Shown piece by piece: positions 25,073 to 32,770 of a stretch of 34,951 bases of DNA (the first letter of the stretch is position 1; each line of letters begins with the position of its first letter). The translations under genes were made by a program, and so were the position numbers. The stretch is from the NCBI GenBank assembly GCA_902801625.1, contig CADCJI010000029.1:1-34951 (forward strand), written 5' to 3'. The notes beneath the pieces were generated by a model. It ran no database searches, was not told where the DNA came from, and saw nothing but the letters and a program-made list of their open reading frames with translations. This DNA comes from an uncultured Bacteroidia bacterium (GTDB taxonomy: Bacteria > Bacteroidota > Bacteroidia > Bacteroidales > F082).

Positions 25073-25846
25073 CTAAACGCTTTCGTTTGTCAGCGTTCCT
25101 TCATAAATCCGCTTATCCACATCTTTGAACACATTGAAAACCACCTGCTTGACGCTGCAATCGGGATGTTCGGTCAAGTAATTTTTGACGGTTTGTACGG
25201 CGATTTCGGCGGCCAACTGATTCGGGAATCGGAACTCGCCCGTTGAAATGCAGCAGAAAGCAATGCTTTCAAGATGGTTTTCATCGGCTAATTGCATGAT
25301 GGAACGGTAGCAAGAGGCCAACTGTTCCTTTTGCAATGGGGTCGGAATGCCTGTCGGAATAATCGGCCCGACCGTATGAATGACATATTTGCACGGCAAG
25401 TTGTAGGATTTCGTGATTTTGGCCTGCCCCGTCGGTTCCTCATGGCATTGTTGGAGCATCATTTGATAGCATTCCTCGCGCAGTTGCACACCCGCAGCGG
25501 AATGAATCGCATTGTCGATGCACTTGTGCAAAGGATGGAAACACCCCAACATTTGGCTGTTGGCTGCATTGACGATGGCGTCCACTTTCAGGCGAGTGAT
25601 GTCGCCTTGCCAAATTTGCATTGGCACATTGAGCAATTCCACGACACCTTTTTCCTGTAATTGCGCCCGCAGTTCTTCATCCTGCAAACGCAGGAATTCC
25701 TCGCTGACAGGTTTAGGCCAACGCACATTGCGTAAGGCACGAAACAGGTCACGCTTGCCTTGCAAATCCTCAGGAATCTGCATTTCGGAATATCGCGGGT
25801 CTTCTTTCAGAAGATATTCTATCAAATAGTCCAAACGATTCATCAT
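25073..25846 (-). CDS. Zinc-containing macrodomain protein, probable protein-ADP-ribose hydrolase
   Basis: A 257-residue protein with an N-terminal ~70-residue helical extension and then a macrodomain: IWQGDITRLKVDAIVNAANS (ADP-ribose binding GDIT and NAAN near residues 81-96), GCFHPLHKCIDNAIHSAAG (Cys/His residues placed as in zinc-binding macrodomains), HTVGPI, and CCISTGEFRFPNQLAAEIA. This is the Zn-Macro type that is operon-linked to class M sirtuins and reverses their ADP-ribosylation in Staphylococcus and Streptococcus. The sirtuin gene precedes it by 22 bases. Start: two adjacent ATGs (25846 and 25843); TTG at 25852 is less likely. Confidence 0.9.
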   Translation of the reverse strand: MMNRLDYLIEYLLKEDPRYSEMQIPEDLQGKRDLFRALRNVRWPKPVSEEFLRLQDEELRAQLQEKGVVELLNVPMQIWQGDITRLKVDAIVNAANSQMLGCFHPLHKCIDNAIHSAAGVQLREECYQMMLQQCHEEPTGQAKITKSYNLPCKYVIHTVGPIIPTGIPTPLQKEQLASCYRSIMQLADENHLESIAFCCISTGEFRFPNQLAAEIAVQTVKNYLTEHPDCSVKQVVFNVFKDVDKRIYEGTLTNESV

Positions 25847-25868
25847 CAACAATTAAACGATTAAACAA

Positions 25869-26699
25869 TCAACACTTCAACAATTCCTCTAATACTTCTC
25901 CAATATCCCCATCAATCACAATCGACCTGTCCTTGATTTGTTCCACAGTGAACGCCTCGCCAAGGTTGATGGTGGCATAAATCGCCTCTGGGTTTTTGTA
26001 GGTCATCTGCATAAAAGGCAGTTTGATGATGGTCGGGGTGTTGCTTCCTATTCCGAGGTCCCAATACAGGATTTTGCCGTGTTGGTGGCCGTTCACGAAA
26101 TCGAGGTAACGCTGTGCAGCCTTGTGCCAGCCTTCGTCCTCCACAAAGGTGTCGTCGGAACGCAGGTTGACCTTCATGGGGCCACCGCAGACGGGACAAC
26201 GGGGAACCAATTCGGTCGGGATTTTCATATCGTTTTGCGCCACAATCATTCTCTTGATGGTTTCCTCATTGTCGTAGGTTTTTTGGTGACAAGGTTTCGC
26301 ACATTGGAACAACCCGTAGTCGCCTTGGGTATAGAACAACCGTTGTTTGTCGAAGCCCGCCTTTTGGAACTGGTGATCGACATTGGTGGTGATGACGAAA
26401 TAGTCCTTGTCCAGCACGAGTTTCAAGAGGTTGTCGTAAACGGGTTTCGGGGCAGGCACATAGCGGTTGTAGTAGATATGTCGGCTCCAATAGGCCCAAT
26501 GTTCTTCCTCTGTCGGGAACTGATGGAACCCCGCTGTGTACATATCGGTGAAGCCATATTTCTCGATAAAATCGGAAAAATACTTTTGGAAGCGTTCGCC
26601 ATTATAGTTGAAGCCTGCCGAGGTGGAGAGGCCTGCGCCTGCACCGATGACGATAGCGTCGGCTTCGAGTAAGGCTTTATGTAGTTTTTCTGTTTCCAT
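25869..26699 (-). CDS. Class M sirtuin (SirTM), candidate protein ADP-ribosyltransferase
   Basis: A 276-residue Sir2-fold protein: GAGAGLSTSAG (residues 19-29) replaces the canonical GAGISxxSGIPDFR; TTNVD at 104-108; YTQGDYG has Gln 125 where deacetylases have the catalytic His; zinc cysteines at 133, 137, 168 and 171; GIGSNTP at 216-222. These differences are the marks of the SirTM class, which ADP-ribosylates a lipoylated GcvH-like protein instead of deacetylating. It is directly followed by a Zn-macrodomain gene. No GcvH-like or lipoate ligase gene is visible nearby, so the target in this organism is open. Confidence 0.88.
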   Translation of the reverse strand: METEKLHKALLEADAIVIGAGAGLSTSAGFNYNGERFQKYFSDFIEKYGFTDMYTAGFHQFPTEEEHWAYWSRHIYYNRYVPAPKPVYDNLLKLVLDKDYFVITTNVDHQFQKAGFDKQRLFYTQGDYGLFQCAKPCHQKTYDNEETIKRMIVAQNDMKIPTELVPRCPVCGGPMKVNLRSDDTFVEDEGWHKAAQRYLDFVNGHQHGKILYWDLGIGSNTPTIIKLPFMQMTYKNPEAIYATINLGEAFTVEQIKDRSIVIDGDIGEVLEELLKC

Positions 26700-26941
26700 A
26701 ATAATTAAAAAACAGTTGCTTTATTGAAACAACAAAGTAAATGGTTTATTCTCTTTTGTTGCTCATCGTTTCTGGATTAACGAGGCAAAAATAAATAAAA
26801 AAATTCTAATTTTCAATTACTTACCATTTGTCAAAACACGCACTTTTTTGTTAGTAATGCTAAAAACTAACGATTTATAAAAAGGTAAAAACTGGCATCA
26901 AAACTATTCCAGAAAGGCATTCATCAACCCAACAGATGACA
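26700..26941. other. AT-rich intergenic region
   Basis: About 240 bases between the sirtuin start and the DUF2490 stop. It is AT-rich in its middle part; I see no convincing -7 box, hairpin or small gene in it. Confidence 0.5.
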
Positions 26942-27772
26942 TCAAAACGCAAACTCATACCCCGCGCCTATCCAGCCACGGAAGCCTGTTTCCTTGGTGT
27001 ACGACTTAAGTTTGGAGCCTTCGGCGTTGGCATCCACTTGTTTTTCCATGAGGTAATCGCACATGAAATAGAAATTCAAGGTGCTGCGCTTGTCTAATCT
27101 AATGTCTGCACCTAAGGAGCCCCTCAAACGGTTGACATAACCTCCGTTGAAACCTTTTAGGAACCAGCCAGGCTCACCTTCTTCGGAATAGTCATCCAAT
27201 GAGACATAAATATTGCCGTCATAGGCGGCTTCAATGACGGGTGCATTCAAATAGTTGCGTACCTCGAAATAGGCATAGGGTTGTACCCTGCCAATACCTT
27301 TGTATTGAACCTTCAAACGGCTTTTCAGCGTCAAAGCGTTCTGCGGGTTTTGGTACACATTGAAGTCGCCCGTGCGGCGTGTCACCTGAAAGCGTTCCTT
27401 CAGTGAAAAGTTCCAATTGCCGTAATGTATGGTTCCTGTGACATCGGCCAACAGTCTGTGACGCGGGTTCTTGAACGATTCGGAGCTGGCACCATAGCCG
27501 TTGATGAGGGCATAGCTCAAGCCGAGCTTGATGTTTGGATGAACCTTATAGCTCAATGCCAAAGTGGTTTGCAGGCGGTCGAGGCTGCTGAAGTTGTTGT
27601 CGAAACGCACCTCTTCCTCAAGGGAGACATGTAGGCCTCGGGTGATTCTTTTGTTAAGGCTCAAGGAAACTCTGCCGCCAAATTCAGGGTCGAGGGCGAC
27701 ATCGGTTTGGGCGTGAATGGTTGCCGGCAGCAACAGCACGGCGATTATCGAGAAAATGATGTTTCTAATCAT
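26942..27772 (-). CDS. DUF2490 outer-membrane-type protein
   Basis: A 276-residue protein with a signal peptide (MIRNIIFSIIAVLLLPATIHAQ) and alternating beta-strand pattern through to a terminal Phe (GWIGAGYEFAF), as in outer-membrane beta-barrels. Segments such as ISLSL-type strands, LGLSYALINGYG, NPRHRLLADVTG and NWNFSLKERFQVTRR fit DUF2490. The family's function is unknown. It follows the carbohydrate-binding lipoprotein gene on the same strand, separated by two palindromes, and may be co-expressed with it. Confidence 0.85.
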   Translation of the reverse strand: MIRNIIFSIIAVLLLPATIHAQTDVALDPEFGGRVSLSLNKRITRGLHVSLEEEVRFDNNFSSLDRLQTTLALSYKVHPNIKLGLSYALINGYGASSESFKNPRHRLLADVTGTIHYGNWNFSLKERFQVTRRTGDFNVYQNPQNALTLKSRLKVQYKGIGRVQPYAYFEVRNYLNAPVIEAAYDGNIYVSLDDYSEEGEPGWFLKGFNGGYVNRLRGSLGADIRLDKRSTLNFYFMCDYLMEKQVDANAEGSKLKSYTKETGFRGWIGAGYEFAF

Positions 27773-27790
27773 TATGTTTGTTTTGCTGTT

Positions 27791-27855
27791 GAGATGCAAT
27801 GCTTGCGTCTCGTATTTCAATATTATTCATTTTTGAGACGCAATCATTGCGTCTC
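27791..27855. repeat. Pair of GAGACGCAA/TTGCGTCTC palindromes
   Basis: Two 21-bp palindromes, at 27791-27811 (GAGATGCAA / TTGCGTCTC, one mismatch) and 27835-27855 (GAGACGCAATCATTGCGTCTC, perfect arms), separated by 23 AT-rich bases. They fill the short gap between the DUF2490 start and the preceding gene's stop. Confidence 0.8.
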
Positions 27856-27864
27856 TACAATATA

Positions 27865-29412
27865 TTAAAAAGGACCATGTCCGCCGCCACCAGGACCACC
27901 TCCACCGCCGTTCCCTCCAGAATAAGACGATAGACTGATGGAATTGCCGCCACTGACGGAAGCATCCGTGTAAAACATACCCTCAAAGCATTCTGTTCCG
28001 CCAGCGACATTTACGTTGGATAGTAAGGTAGGTGTGGCGTTTCCTGAAACGACAAGGGGCGTTCCTCCGCTTGCAGGTGTCTTGAAGGCGCAGGTCGTTA
28101 AACCAACGGTCAAGCCGTACCAGGTGTTTTGAGACCAAGAAGAGGCTGAATAACAACTCTGTGTAAGCGAAGAACCGCTTTCCAAGCCGCCAACGGCCAC
28201 CAAAGTGCCACCTGTGAGGTAAAGTTTGTAGCCACCCTCCGAGTTAGCGTCAATGGCGACTTCAGGCGAACGAGCGCTGATGGCATAGACCAAGCCGCCT
28301 TTGATGTAGCAATTACCGTTGGCATCGAGGCCGTCGTTGCCTTGGCTATAGGCGCAGACCAAACCGCTCGAAACGGTGAGGTTGCCGCCCGAGTTGATAG
28401 CGTCGTCGGCACTGGAAGTGCTATAGACTTCTCCGTCCGAAATGGTCAATGAGCCTTTGGCTTCAATGCCTTCATGGTTCCTACAGTTTACATAGACTTG
28501 ACTACCAGAGAAAATCAAATTGCCGTCAAATTTCACACCTTTGGCCGACTTGCTGTTGGAGGAAGAGCCACCCCAACCGCCCGACGAGCCATGGTTGCTG
28601 CCTGTAACAGTCACCGAAATGTTGCCACCGCTGAAGTAGCCGTTGCCGTCACTGCTGATGCCTTTGCAGCCCGTCCCCGAACTGCTGATGATGAGGCTGC
28701 CACCTTTCATCGAGAAATAGTCGTTGGTCTTGATGCCGGCAGGGCTTTTGTATTCGGCATCTTCTTTGTCGTAATAGGCACTCGAGGACACCGAAACATT
28801 GATGTTGCCTGATTGAATGACAATATAGTCGTCGGAAGCGATGCCCGACTTTCCAGAGGCACTTACCGAAAGTGTTCCTTCACCGCTGAAAATCAACTGC
28901 CCCTCGCTGAAAAGAGTGGCTTTTTCATCCTCCCCTGAAGGCGTGTTGCTATAGGTCTCGCCGTCATAGAGAGCGTTGTCGCCATTGACCACTACAAAAA
29001 CGCGTTTGCCTTTGTTTGGTTCCGATACTGTCCCTTGCACATTGACGGCGGCGCCATTGGGATTGGTGATGCTCACGCCATTCAGCGTAATGCCTTGTTT
29101 CGTGGTGCTATACAACTTAAAAAAGCCGTCATTAGTGGAACCAGAGAGTTCGTACATCACATATTCTTCACCGGAATAAACGATAGTCACATCGTTGCCG
29201 CTGACCGTGACCGTAAAGTCTTCGTTCGTTCCAGTTACCGAAGCATCCTCACTCAAGGAATACATCACATAAACCGTTTTTGTAAACTCAATGTTCGTGA
29301 TATCGTCTTCTTCGGCGTTAATCGGGTCTATGAGGACAATATTATCTTTCGCGCAGCCCCCAAGTGCCACCGCCAGCATGACACATAACCAATAATTCAA
29401 GAATTGTTTCAT
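27865..29412 (-). CDS. Cthe_2159-like carbohydrate-binding lipoprotein
   Basis: About 515 residues: a lipoprotein signal (MKQFLNYWLCVMLAVALGGC), then from ~residue 90 a long run of short beta-repeats rich in Gly/Ser/Asn (QGITLNGVSI, FSGEGTLSVSASGKSGIASDD, KGGSLIISSSGTGCKGISSDG, NHEGIEAKGSLTISDGEV, DDAINSGGNL, GNDGLDANG). This fits the parallel beta-helix of the Cthe_2159 family, which binds cellulose or acidic sugars with calcium. The tail is GGNGGGGGPGGGGHGPF, a flexible Gly-rich end. I prefer the ATG at 29412 to that at 29424 because the -7 box lies too close to the latter for a normal leader. Confidence 0.85.
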   Translation of the reverse strand: MKQFLNYWLCVMLAVALGGCAKDNIVLIDPINAEEDDITNIEFTKTVYVMYSLSEDASVTGTNEDFTVTVSGNDVTIVYSGEEYVMYELSGSTNDGFFKLYSTTKQGITLNGVSITNPNGAAVNVQGTVSEPNKGKRVFVVVNGDNALYDGETYSNTPSGEDEKATLFSEGQLIFSGEGTLSVSASGKSGIASDDYIVIQSGNINVSVSSSAYYDKEDAEYKSPAGIKTNDYFSMKGGSLIISSSGTGCKGISSDGNGYFSGGNISVTVTGSNHGSSGGWGGSSSNSKSAKGVKFDGNLIFSGSQVYVNCRNHEGIEAKGSLTISDGEVYSTSSADDAINSGGNLTVSSGLVCAYSQGNDGLDANGNCYIKGGLVYAISARSPEVAIDANSEGGYKLYLTGGTLVAVGGLESGSSLTQSCYSASSWSQNTWYGLTVGLTTCAFKTPASGGTPLVVSGNATPTLLSNVNVAGGTECFEGMFYTDASVSGGNSISLSSYSGGNGGGGGPGGGGHGPF

Positions 29413-29428
29413 CTTCGTATTCATATTA

Positions 29429-29436
29429 CAAAAGTA
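29429..29436 (-). promoter_or_regulatory. -7 box for the carbohydrate-binding lipoprotein
   Basis: On the minus strand the sequence reads TACTTTTG, matching TAnnTTTG. It is only 4 bases from the first ATG (29424) and 16 bases from the second (29412). Confidence 0.5.
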
Positions 29437-29523
29437 TATACCTTTAACAACGCAAAAGATAACATATTGTATGCAATATTTGGCAAAAAGTCGAATTTAG
29501 TTGTTGTTTTTAGAAAAAATAAG

Positions 29524-29531
29524 TATTTTTG
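29524..29531 (+). promoter_or_regulatory. -7 box for the AraC regulator at 29536
   Basis: TATTTTTG ends 4 bases before the ATG, so the transcript is probably leaderless or nearly so. Confidence 0.5.
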
Positions 29532-29535
29532 CCAC

Positions 29536-30387
29536 ATGAAAGATCAGCAATCAGCACTTCATCCATTGTTATCCAATCTTCAAAAGATTAAGGATGAAGG
29601 CATAGTGGTCCTTGATAATATCAGGGGATTACCCGCTGGTGACAAACCATTTGTATCGGCCGATTATGTCATTTGCATTGGTCACAGGGGACACATTCAA
29701 CTGATGTACGACGACCAATCCGACTATTCAGAAAGGCACACTGTGGGTGTGATTTTCCCCAACCATCGTCTTTGCACGGTGAATAAAACCGACGACTACC
29801 TTGCCACTCTGATTGTTGTTAATGCTTCGGTGCTGGACGACCCCATGCTGCAAATCATCAACCAGATGCGCTACCGTTATGAGTCGAATCCTTGCGTAAA
29901 ACTCGACAGACATGAATATAGGATGATAACGGATGTGGTTGAGGGAATGCGCGAAATCAAGCGTCTCGAACTCCCTGACAGTCGAATGCTGATGACACGC
30001 TTGTTGGAATTCTTCCTGCGGCTGCTCAGCCATTACCGCAAAAGCAAACTGAATGAGACTACTGCCAACAAGCGCGTCAGTATGCAGTTTCATTCCGATT
30101 TGGCTCAACATTTCCGCAAACACCATGATGTAGGTTTTTATGCCGAGAAAGCTTTTATAACACCTAAGTACTTCAGTGCGCTTGTCAAGCAGGAAACAGG
30201 CTACAATGCCAACTATTGGATTCGCGTCAAGATTATCACCGAAGCCAAAATGTTGCTACATATTCGTCGCGATCTTTCCGTTCAAGCCATCGCCGATATG
30301 TTAGGCTTTGGCGAACAAGCCAGTTTCAGCCGCTATTTCAAGCGCGAAACAGGCATATCCCCTACTGAATTCCGAGAGTTGGATTGA
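29536..30387 (+). CDS. AraC family transcriptional regulator
   Basis: A 283-residue protein with an N-terminal sensing domain (VICIGHRGHIQLMYDDQSDYS, VGVIFPNHRLCTV) and a C-terminal AraC domain, HFRKHHDVGFYAEKAFITPKYFSALVKQETG with LGFGEQASFSRYFKRETGISPTEFRE at the end. It is divergent from the carbohydrate-binding lipoprotein gene, which makes that gene a reasonable target. Length and layout are similar to the AraC gene at 4813 but the two are not close in sequence. The ATG at 29536 is the first Met in a plausible position. Confidence 0.9.
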   Translation: MKDQQSALHPLLSNLQKIKDEGIVVLDNIRGLPAGDKPFVSADYVICIGHRGHIQLMYDDQSDYSERHTVGVIFPNHRLCTVNKTDDYLATLIVVNASVLDDPMLQIINQMRYRYESNPCVKLDRHEYRMITDVVEGMREIKRLELPDSRMLMTRLLEFFLRLLSHYRKSKLNETTANKRVSMQFHSDLAQHFRKHHDVGFYAEKAFITPKYFSALVKQETGYNANYWIRVKIITEAKMLLHIRRDLSVQAIADMLGFGEQASFSRYFKRETGISPTEFRELD

Positions 30388-30429
30388 ACATCGGGGCATG
30401 GTAATACGATTTATTGAAGGTATTTCTGA

Positions 30430-31497
30430 CTAGAACTTACGGCCTGATTTTTTGAGCAACCGTTTTACTTGGTGGTATCGTTTATTCAACCAATTGTCAA
30501 TCATCAGTTCCTCTATCTCAGGCGCGTTCAAGTCCACTTTCTTGCGCCTCTTTGCGAGAGAGAACCGGAGATAGGCTCCAATATGGCGCCGTTTCTTTTC
30601 ATGGTAGATATTGTCGAACGGAATAAGCACTGCAGAGTCCTCGATGTTGTCCATCAAAGTGTTGACTGCCGTCCCAAACATAAGCATATGGGATGTGACA
30701 GAGATATACGCAGTAAAATTTGGAGGAATATGTACATTCCTCATTTTAGCTGCAGCCTTCAGCAGTTTGTAGTCATCCATCGGGTCATCTTTGTTTACGA
30801 CCAAATCCATCAACTCGGGATCGGAATTAGGCATAAGCGCCTGGTCGTCCCATGGACGGACAAGTTTGTCTTTGTCGCCAAAATGCTTCCATAGAAAATG
30901 ATAGAGCAGGTCTCTAGTGATATGGTCGTATGAAGGATAAACGGTTATCTTTCCGAAATAATAGAGCAGATTAGGGTTCTTCATGATAATGGCCACAAGA
31001 CCATCCCACAAATTGTCCATGGCAAAAATGGACTTTGCGCCATGCTTCGAACTTTGGTATTCAGGAGCCACGAAATTGCGGCCAAGCTCTATGACATGTG
31101 GCAGATATTCGTCGATAAACCTTTGGGAAAAACGGAACTGATGGGAACTCGCCAGGATGGGTTGACCATTCTTGTCAATTACGGCATCTGAGCCAAAGAT
31201 GAAACGATATCCACCAATGATAGCCTCGTTGTCGGGATCCCACACAATCAGTTGCTTGTACGAATTCTCCATCTTGTCGTACTCATCAAGGTCCAAAGCG
31301 TTGCCCGTAGCACCCCCTGCATCACGGAAGGTCAACTCGCGCAACCTACCGATTTCAGTAACCACATTGGGAGAATCTTGCCAGGTAACGATATATAACT
31401 CGTTGTGTCCTTTGTTCGTATCTTCCAGCTTTTTGGATTTGGTTAGTTCCGCTTTAAGCAGCTCGACAGGTACAGGATCAATGATTTTCGTACTCAT
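30430..31497 (-). CDS. glsB: Glycine N-acyltransferase of glycine lipid synthesis
   Basis: A 355-residue GNAT-like/hemolysin-type acyltransferase: WQDSPNVVTEIGRLRELTFRD AGGATGN, IVWDPDNEAIIGGYRF, FIDEYLPHVIELGRNFVAPEYQ and a Lys/Arg-rich C terminus. It resembles the OlsB-type N-acyltransferases and matches the GlsB protein that makes N-acyl-glycine in Bacteroides thetaiotaomicron (two-gene glsB/glsA locus). It starts 13 bases after glsA on the same strand, so the two are one operon. It would act at the cytoplasmic membrane using acyl-ACP as donor. Confidence 0.85.
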   Translation of the reverse strand: MSTKIIDPVPVELLKAELTKSKKLEDTNKGHNELYIVTWQDSPNVVTEIGRLRELTFRDAGGATGNALDLDEYDKMENSYKQLIVWDPDNEAIIGGYRFIFGSDAVIDKNGQPILASSHQFRFSQRFIDEYLPHVIELGRNFVAPEYQSSKHGAKSIFAMDNLWDGLVAIIMKNPNLLYYFGKITVYPSYDHITRDLLYHFLWKHFGDKDKLVRPWDDQALMPNSDPELMDLVVNKDDPMDDYKLLKAAAKMRNVHIPPNFTAYISVTSHMLMFGTAVNTLMDNIEDSAVLIPFDNIYHEKKRRHIGAYLRFSLAKRRKKVDLNAPEIEELMIDNWLNKRYHQVKRLLKKSGRKF

Positions 31498-31510
31498 AAT
31501 GATAAGGTTT

Positions 31511-32368
31511 TCAATCGATAGAAGAAGGCCAGGTGTTGGAGACTATACCAGCCATATCAAGCATGGTTTGGTGAGCAAGATCGCGCATCCGCGCCGTCTC
31601 TTCTTTTCGAGGAGTGTTCATATTGGGTATGATAGGGTCGCCCACATGGATGGTGATCAAGGGCTCGCCTTTGCTGAACAGTTTTCGCCATCCTGTGCGT
31701 GGCCTGAATGAAATCACCAGAGGAATCACTGGAAGCGAATGCCGATAAGCCATGTTGAAAGCTCCTATTTTGAAAGGACGCAACGGAGCATAGAATTTCC
31801 AGCTGCAGCTTTCAGGGAAGATGTGAATCCACTGGTGATTGGCGCACAACTCAGCCATGGCGTCATCGAAGGCTTTCAGCCCGCTTCGCTCTTCGGGGAT
31901 GGCTATTCCTCCCACAGCTTTCATGACAAAACCATCTTTGCCTCTGAAAGGCTGGGCATACATGGGAATCCATGCCTTCCTGAAACGCATCGCCTGCATG
32001 ACACTAATCATATCCCAACGGTAGACATGGTTGCAAACCGTCATCACGCCATGGTCGAAAAGCTTTCGGTTTTGGCGTATTTTCTCACGACCTTCGATTT
32101 TGAGGCCATATCGGATTCGGTTCAAAAGGAAGGCAAGCGTCCATGCTACAAAATACATGAACGTATTCACTATCTTGAACCTCAAAGATTTGTCAAGATA
32201 GGTGTAGGTCCCGTCAAAACGAATGTCCTTGAGATTTCCTCGTATAGGAGCCATCTTCGTGAAGGGATTGTCGGCCGAAAACTCCTCAACGGGTTCAGGT
32301 ACATAAACATCCTCCCTCACCTTGAAGTTTCGGTAGGCCGGACCGTATGATGAATAGTCTTTTGTCAT
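31511..32368 (-). CDS. glsA: O-acyltransferase of glycine lipid synthesis (PlsC-like)
   Basis: A 285-residue lysophospholipid-acyltransferase-like protein. VCNHVYRWDM carries the HX4D-type active site (His-Val-Tyr-Arg-Trp-Asp), followed by KAWIPMYAQPFRGKDGF, GGIAIPEERSG and HIFPESC, the family's later blocks. One membrane segment lies near FMYFVAWTLAFLLNRI. It would add the second, ester-linked acyl chain to N-acyl-glycine made by GlsB. The ATG at 32368 was chosen because the upstream frame runs through the promoter region. Confidence 0.85.
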   Translation of the reverse strand: MTKDYSSYGPAYRNFKVREDVYVPEPVEEFSADNPFTKMAPIRGNLKDIRFDGTYTYLDKSLRFKIVNTFMYFVAWTLAFLLNRIRYGLKIEGREKIRQNRKLFDHGVMTVCNHVYRWDMISVMQAMRFRKAWIPMYAQPFRGKDGFVMKAVGGIAIPEERSGLKAFDDAMAELCANHQWIHIFPESCSWKFYAPLRPFKIGAFNMAYRHSLPVIPLVISFRPRTGWRKLFSKGEPLITIHVGDPIIPNMNTPRKEETARMRDLAHQTMLDMAGIVSNTWPSSID

Positions 32369-32403
32369 GCCTGGTATCACTTTCAAAAACAGAAATGAAA
32401 ATG

Positions 32404-32411
32404 CAAAATTA
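32404..32411 (-). promoter_or_regulatory. -7 box for glsA-glsB
   Basis: On the minus strand the sequence reads TAATTTTG, matching TAnnTTTG, about 35 bases from the glsA ATG. Confidence 0.5.
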
Positions 32412-32458
32412 GAAAATTTTGGGCAAAATTGGGTTTTGTCGTCCATTAGATCAAATTA

Positions 32459-32700
32459 TTATTGCTTTACCATCGGTAGCTGTTTTATTAAAAATGCATG
32501 CAAGACACTAGTGATGATGAAGCCTCCGCCATCAATGGCAAATAGATGCATGGTAGTGAACGGCAAAGGAAGTATTTGCAGAGCCACTTCTTCTATGCAG
32601 AGGAACATGGCTGCCTCTTGGCGTATAATAGTTGTGGGGACAGGTTTAGCGTTGGCCATCCCGTCTAAGAAGAGTAGAGCAAGGGCTGAAAGTATTTCAT
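32459..32700 (-). pseudogene. Small exported or membrane protein gene with a one-base frameshift after the start
   Basis: The ATG at 32700 lies 9 bases after a good -7 box but runs into a stop after 11 codons. The other frame is open from the same place and reads ILSALALLFLDGMANAKPVP, like the rest of a signal peptide, then IIRQEAAMFLCIEEVALQIL and a hydrophobic end to the stop at 32459. Adding a single A to the AAA following ATG would join them as one protein of about 80 residues starting MKILSALALL. The intact 66-residue part from the ATG at 32659 is the alternative. I do not recognise the family. It could be a real decay or a homopolymer error. Confidence 0.5.
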
Positions 32701-32709
32701 ATTAAAACG

Positions 32710-32717
32710 CAAAAGTA
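32710..32717 (-). promoter_or_regulatory. -7 box for the frameshifted small gene
   Basis: On the minus strand the sequence reads TACTTTTG, matching TAnnTTTG, 9 bases upstream of the ATG at 32700. Confidence 0.45.
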
Positions 32718-32770
32718 GGAAAAAAGGTGAAAGAGTGTCGTATTTTTGTGTAATTTCGCGTTTTGGGACT

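Noticed and set aside
25869-26699. Sirtuin as an anti-phage NADase (as in Thoeris-like or DSR systems)
   Set aside because: The length, the class M residues and the adjacent Zn-macrodomain fit the ADP-ribosylation operon better. There is no defence partner in the window.
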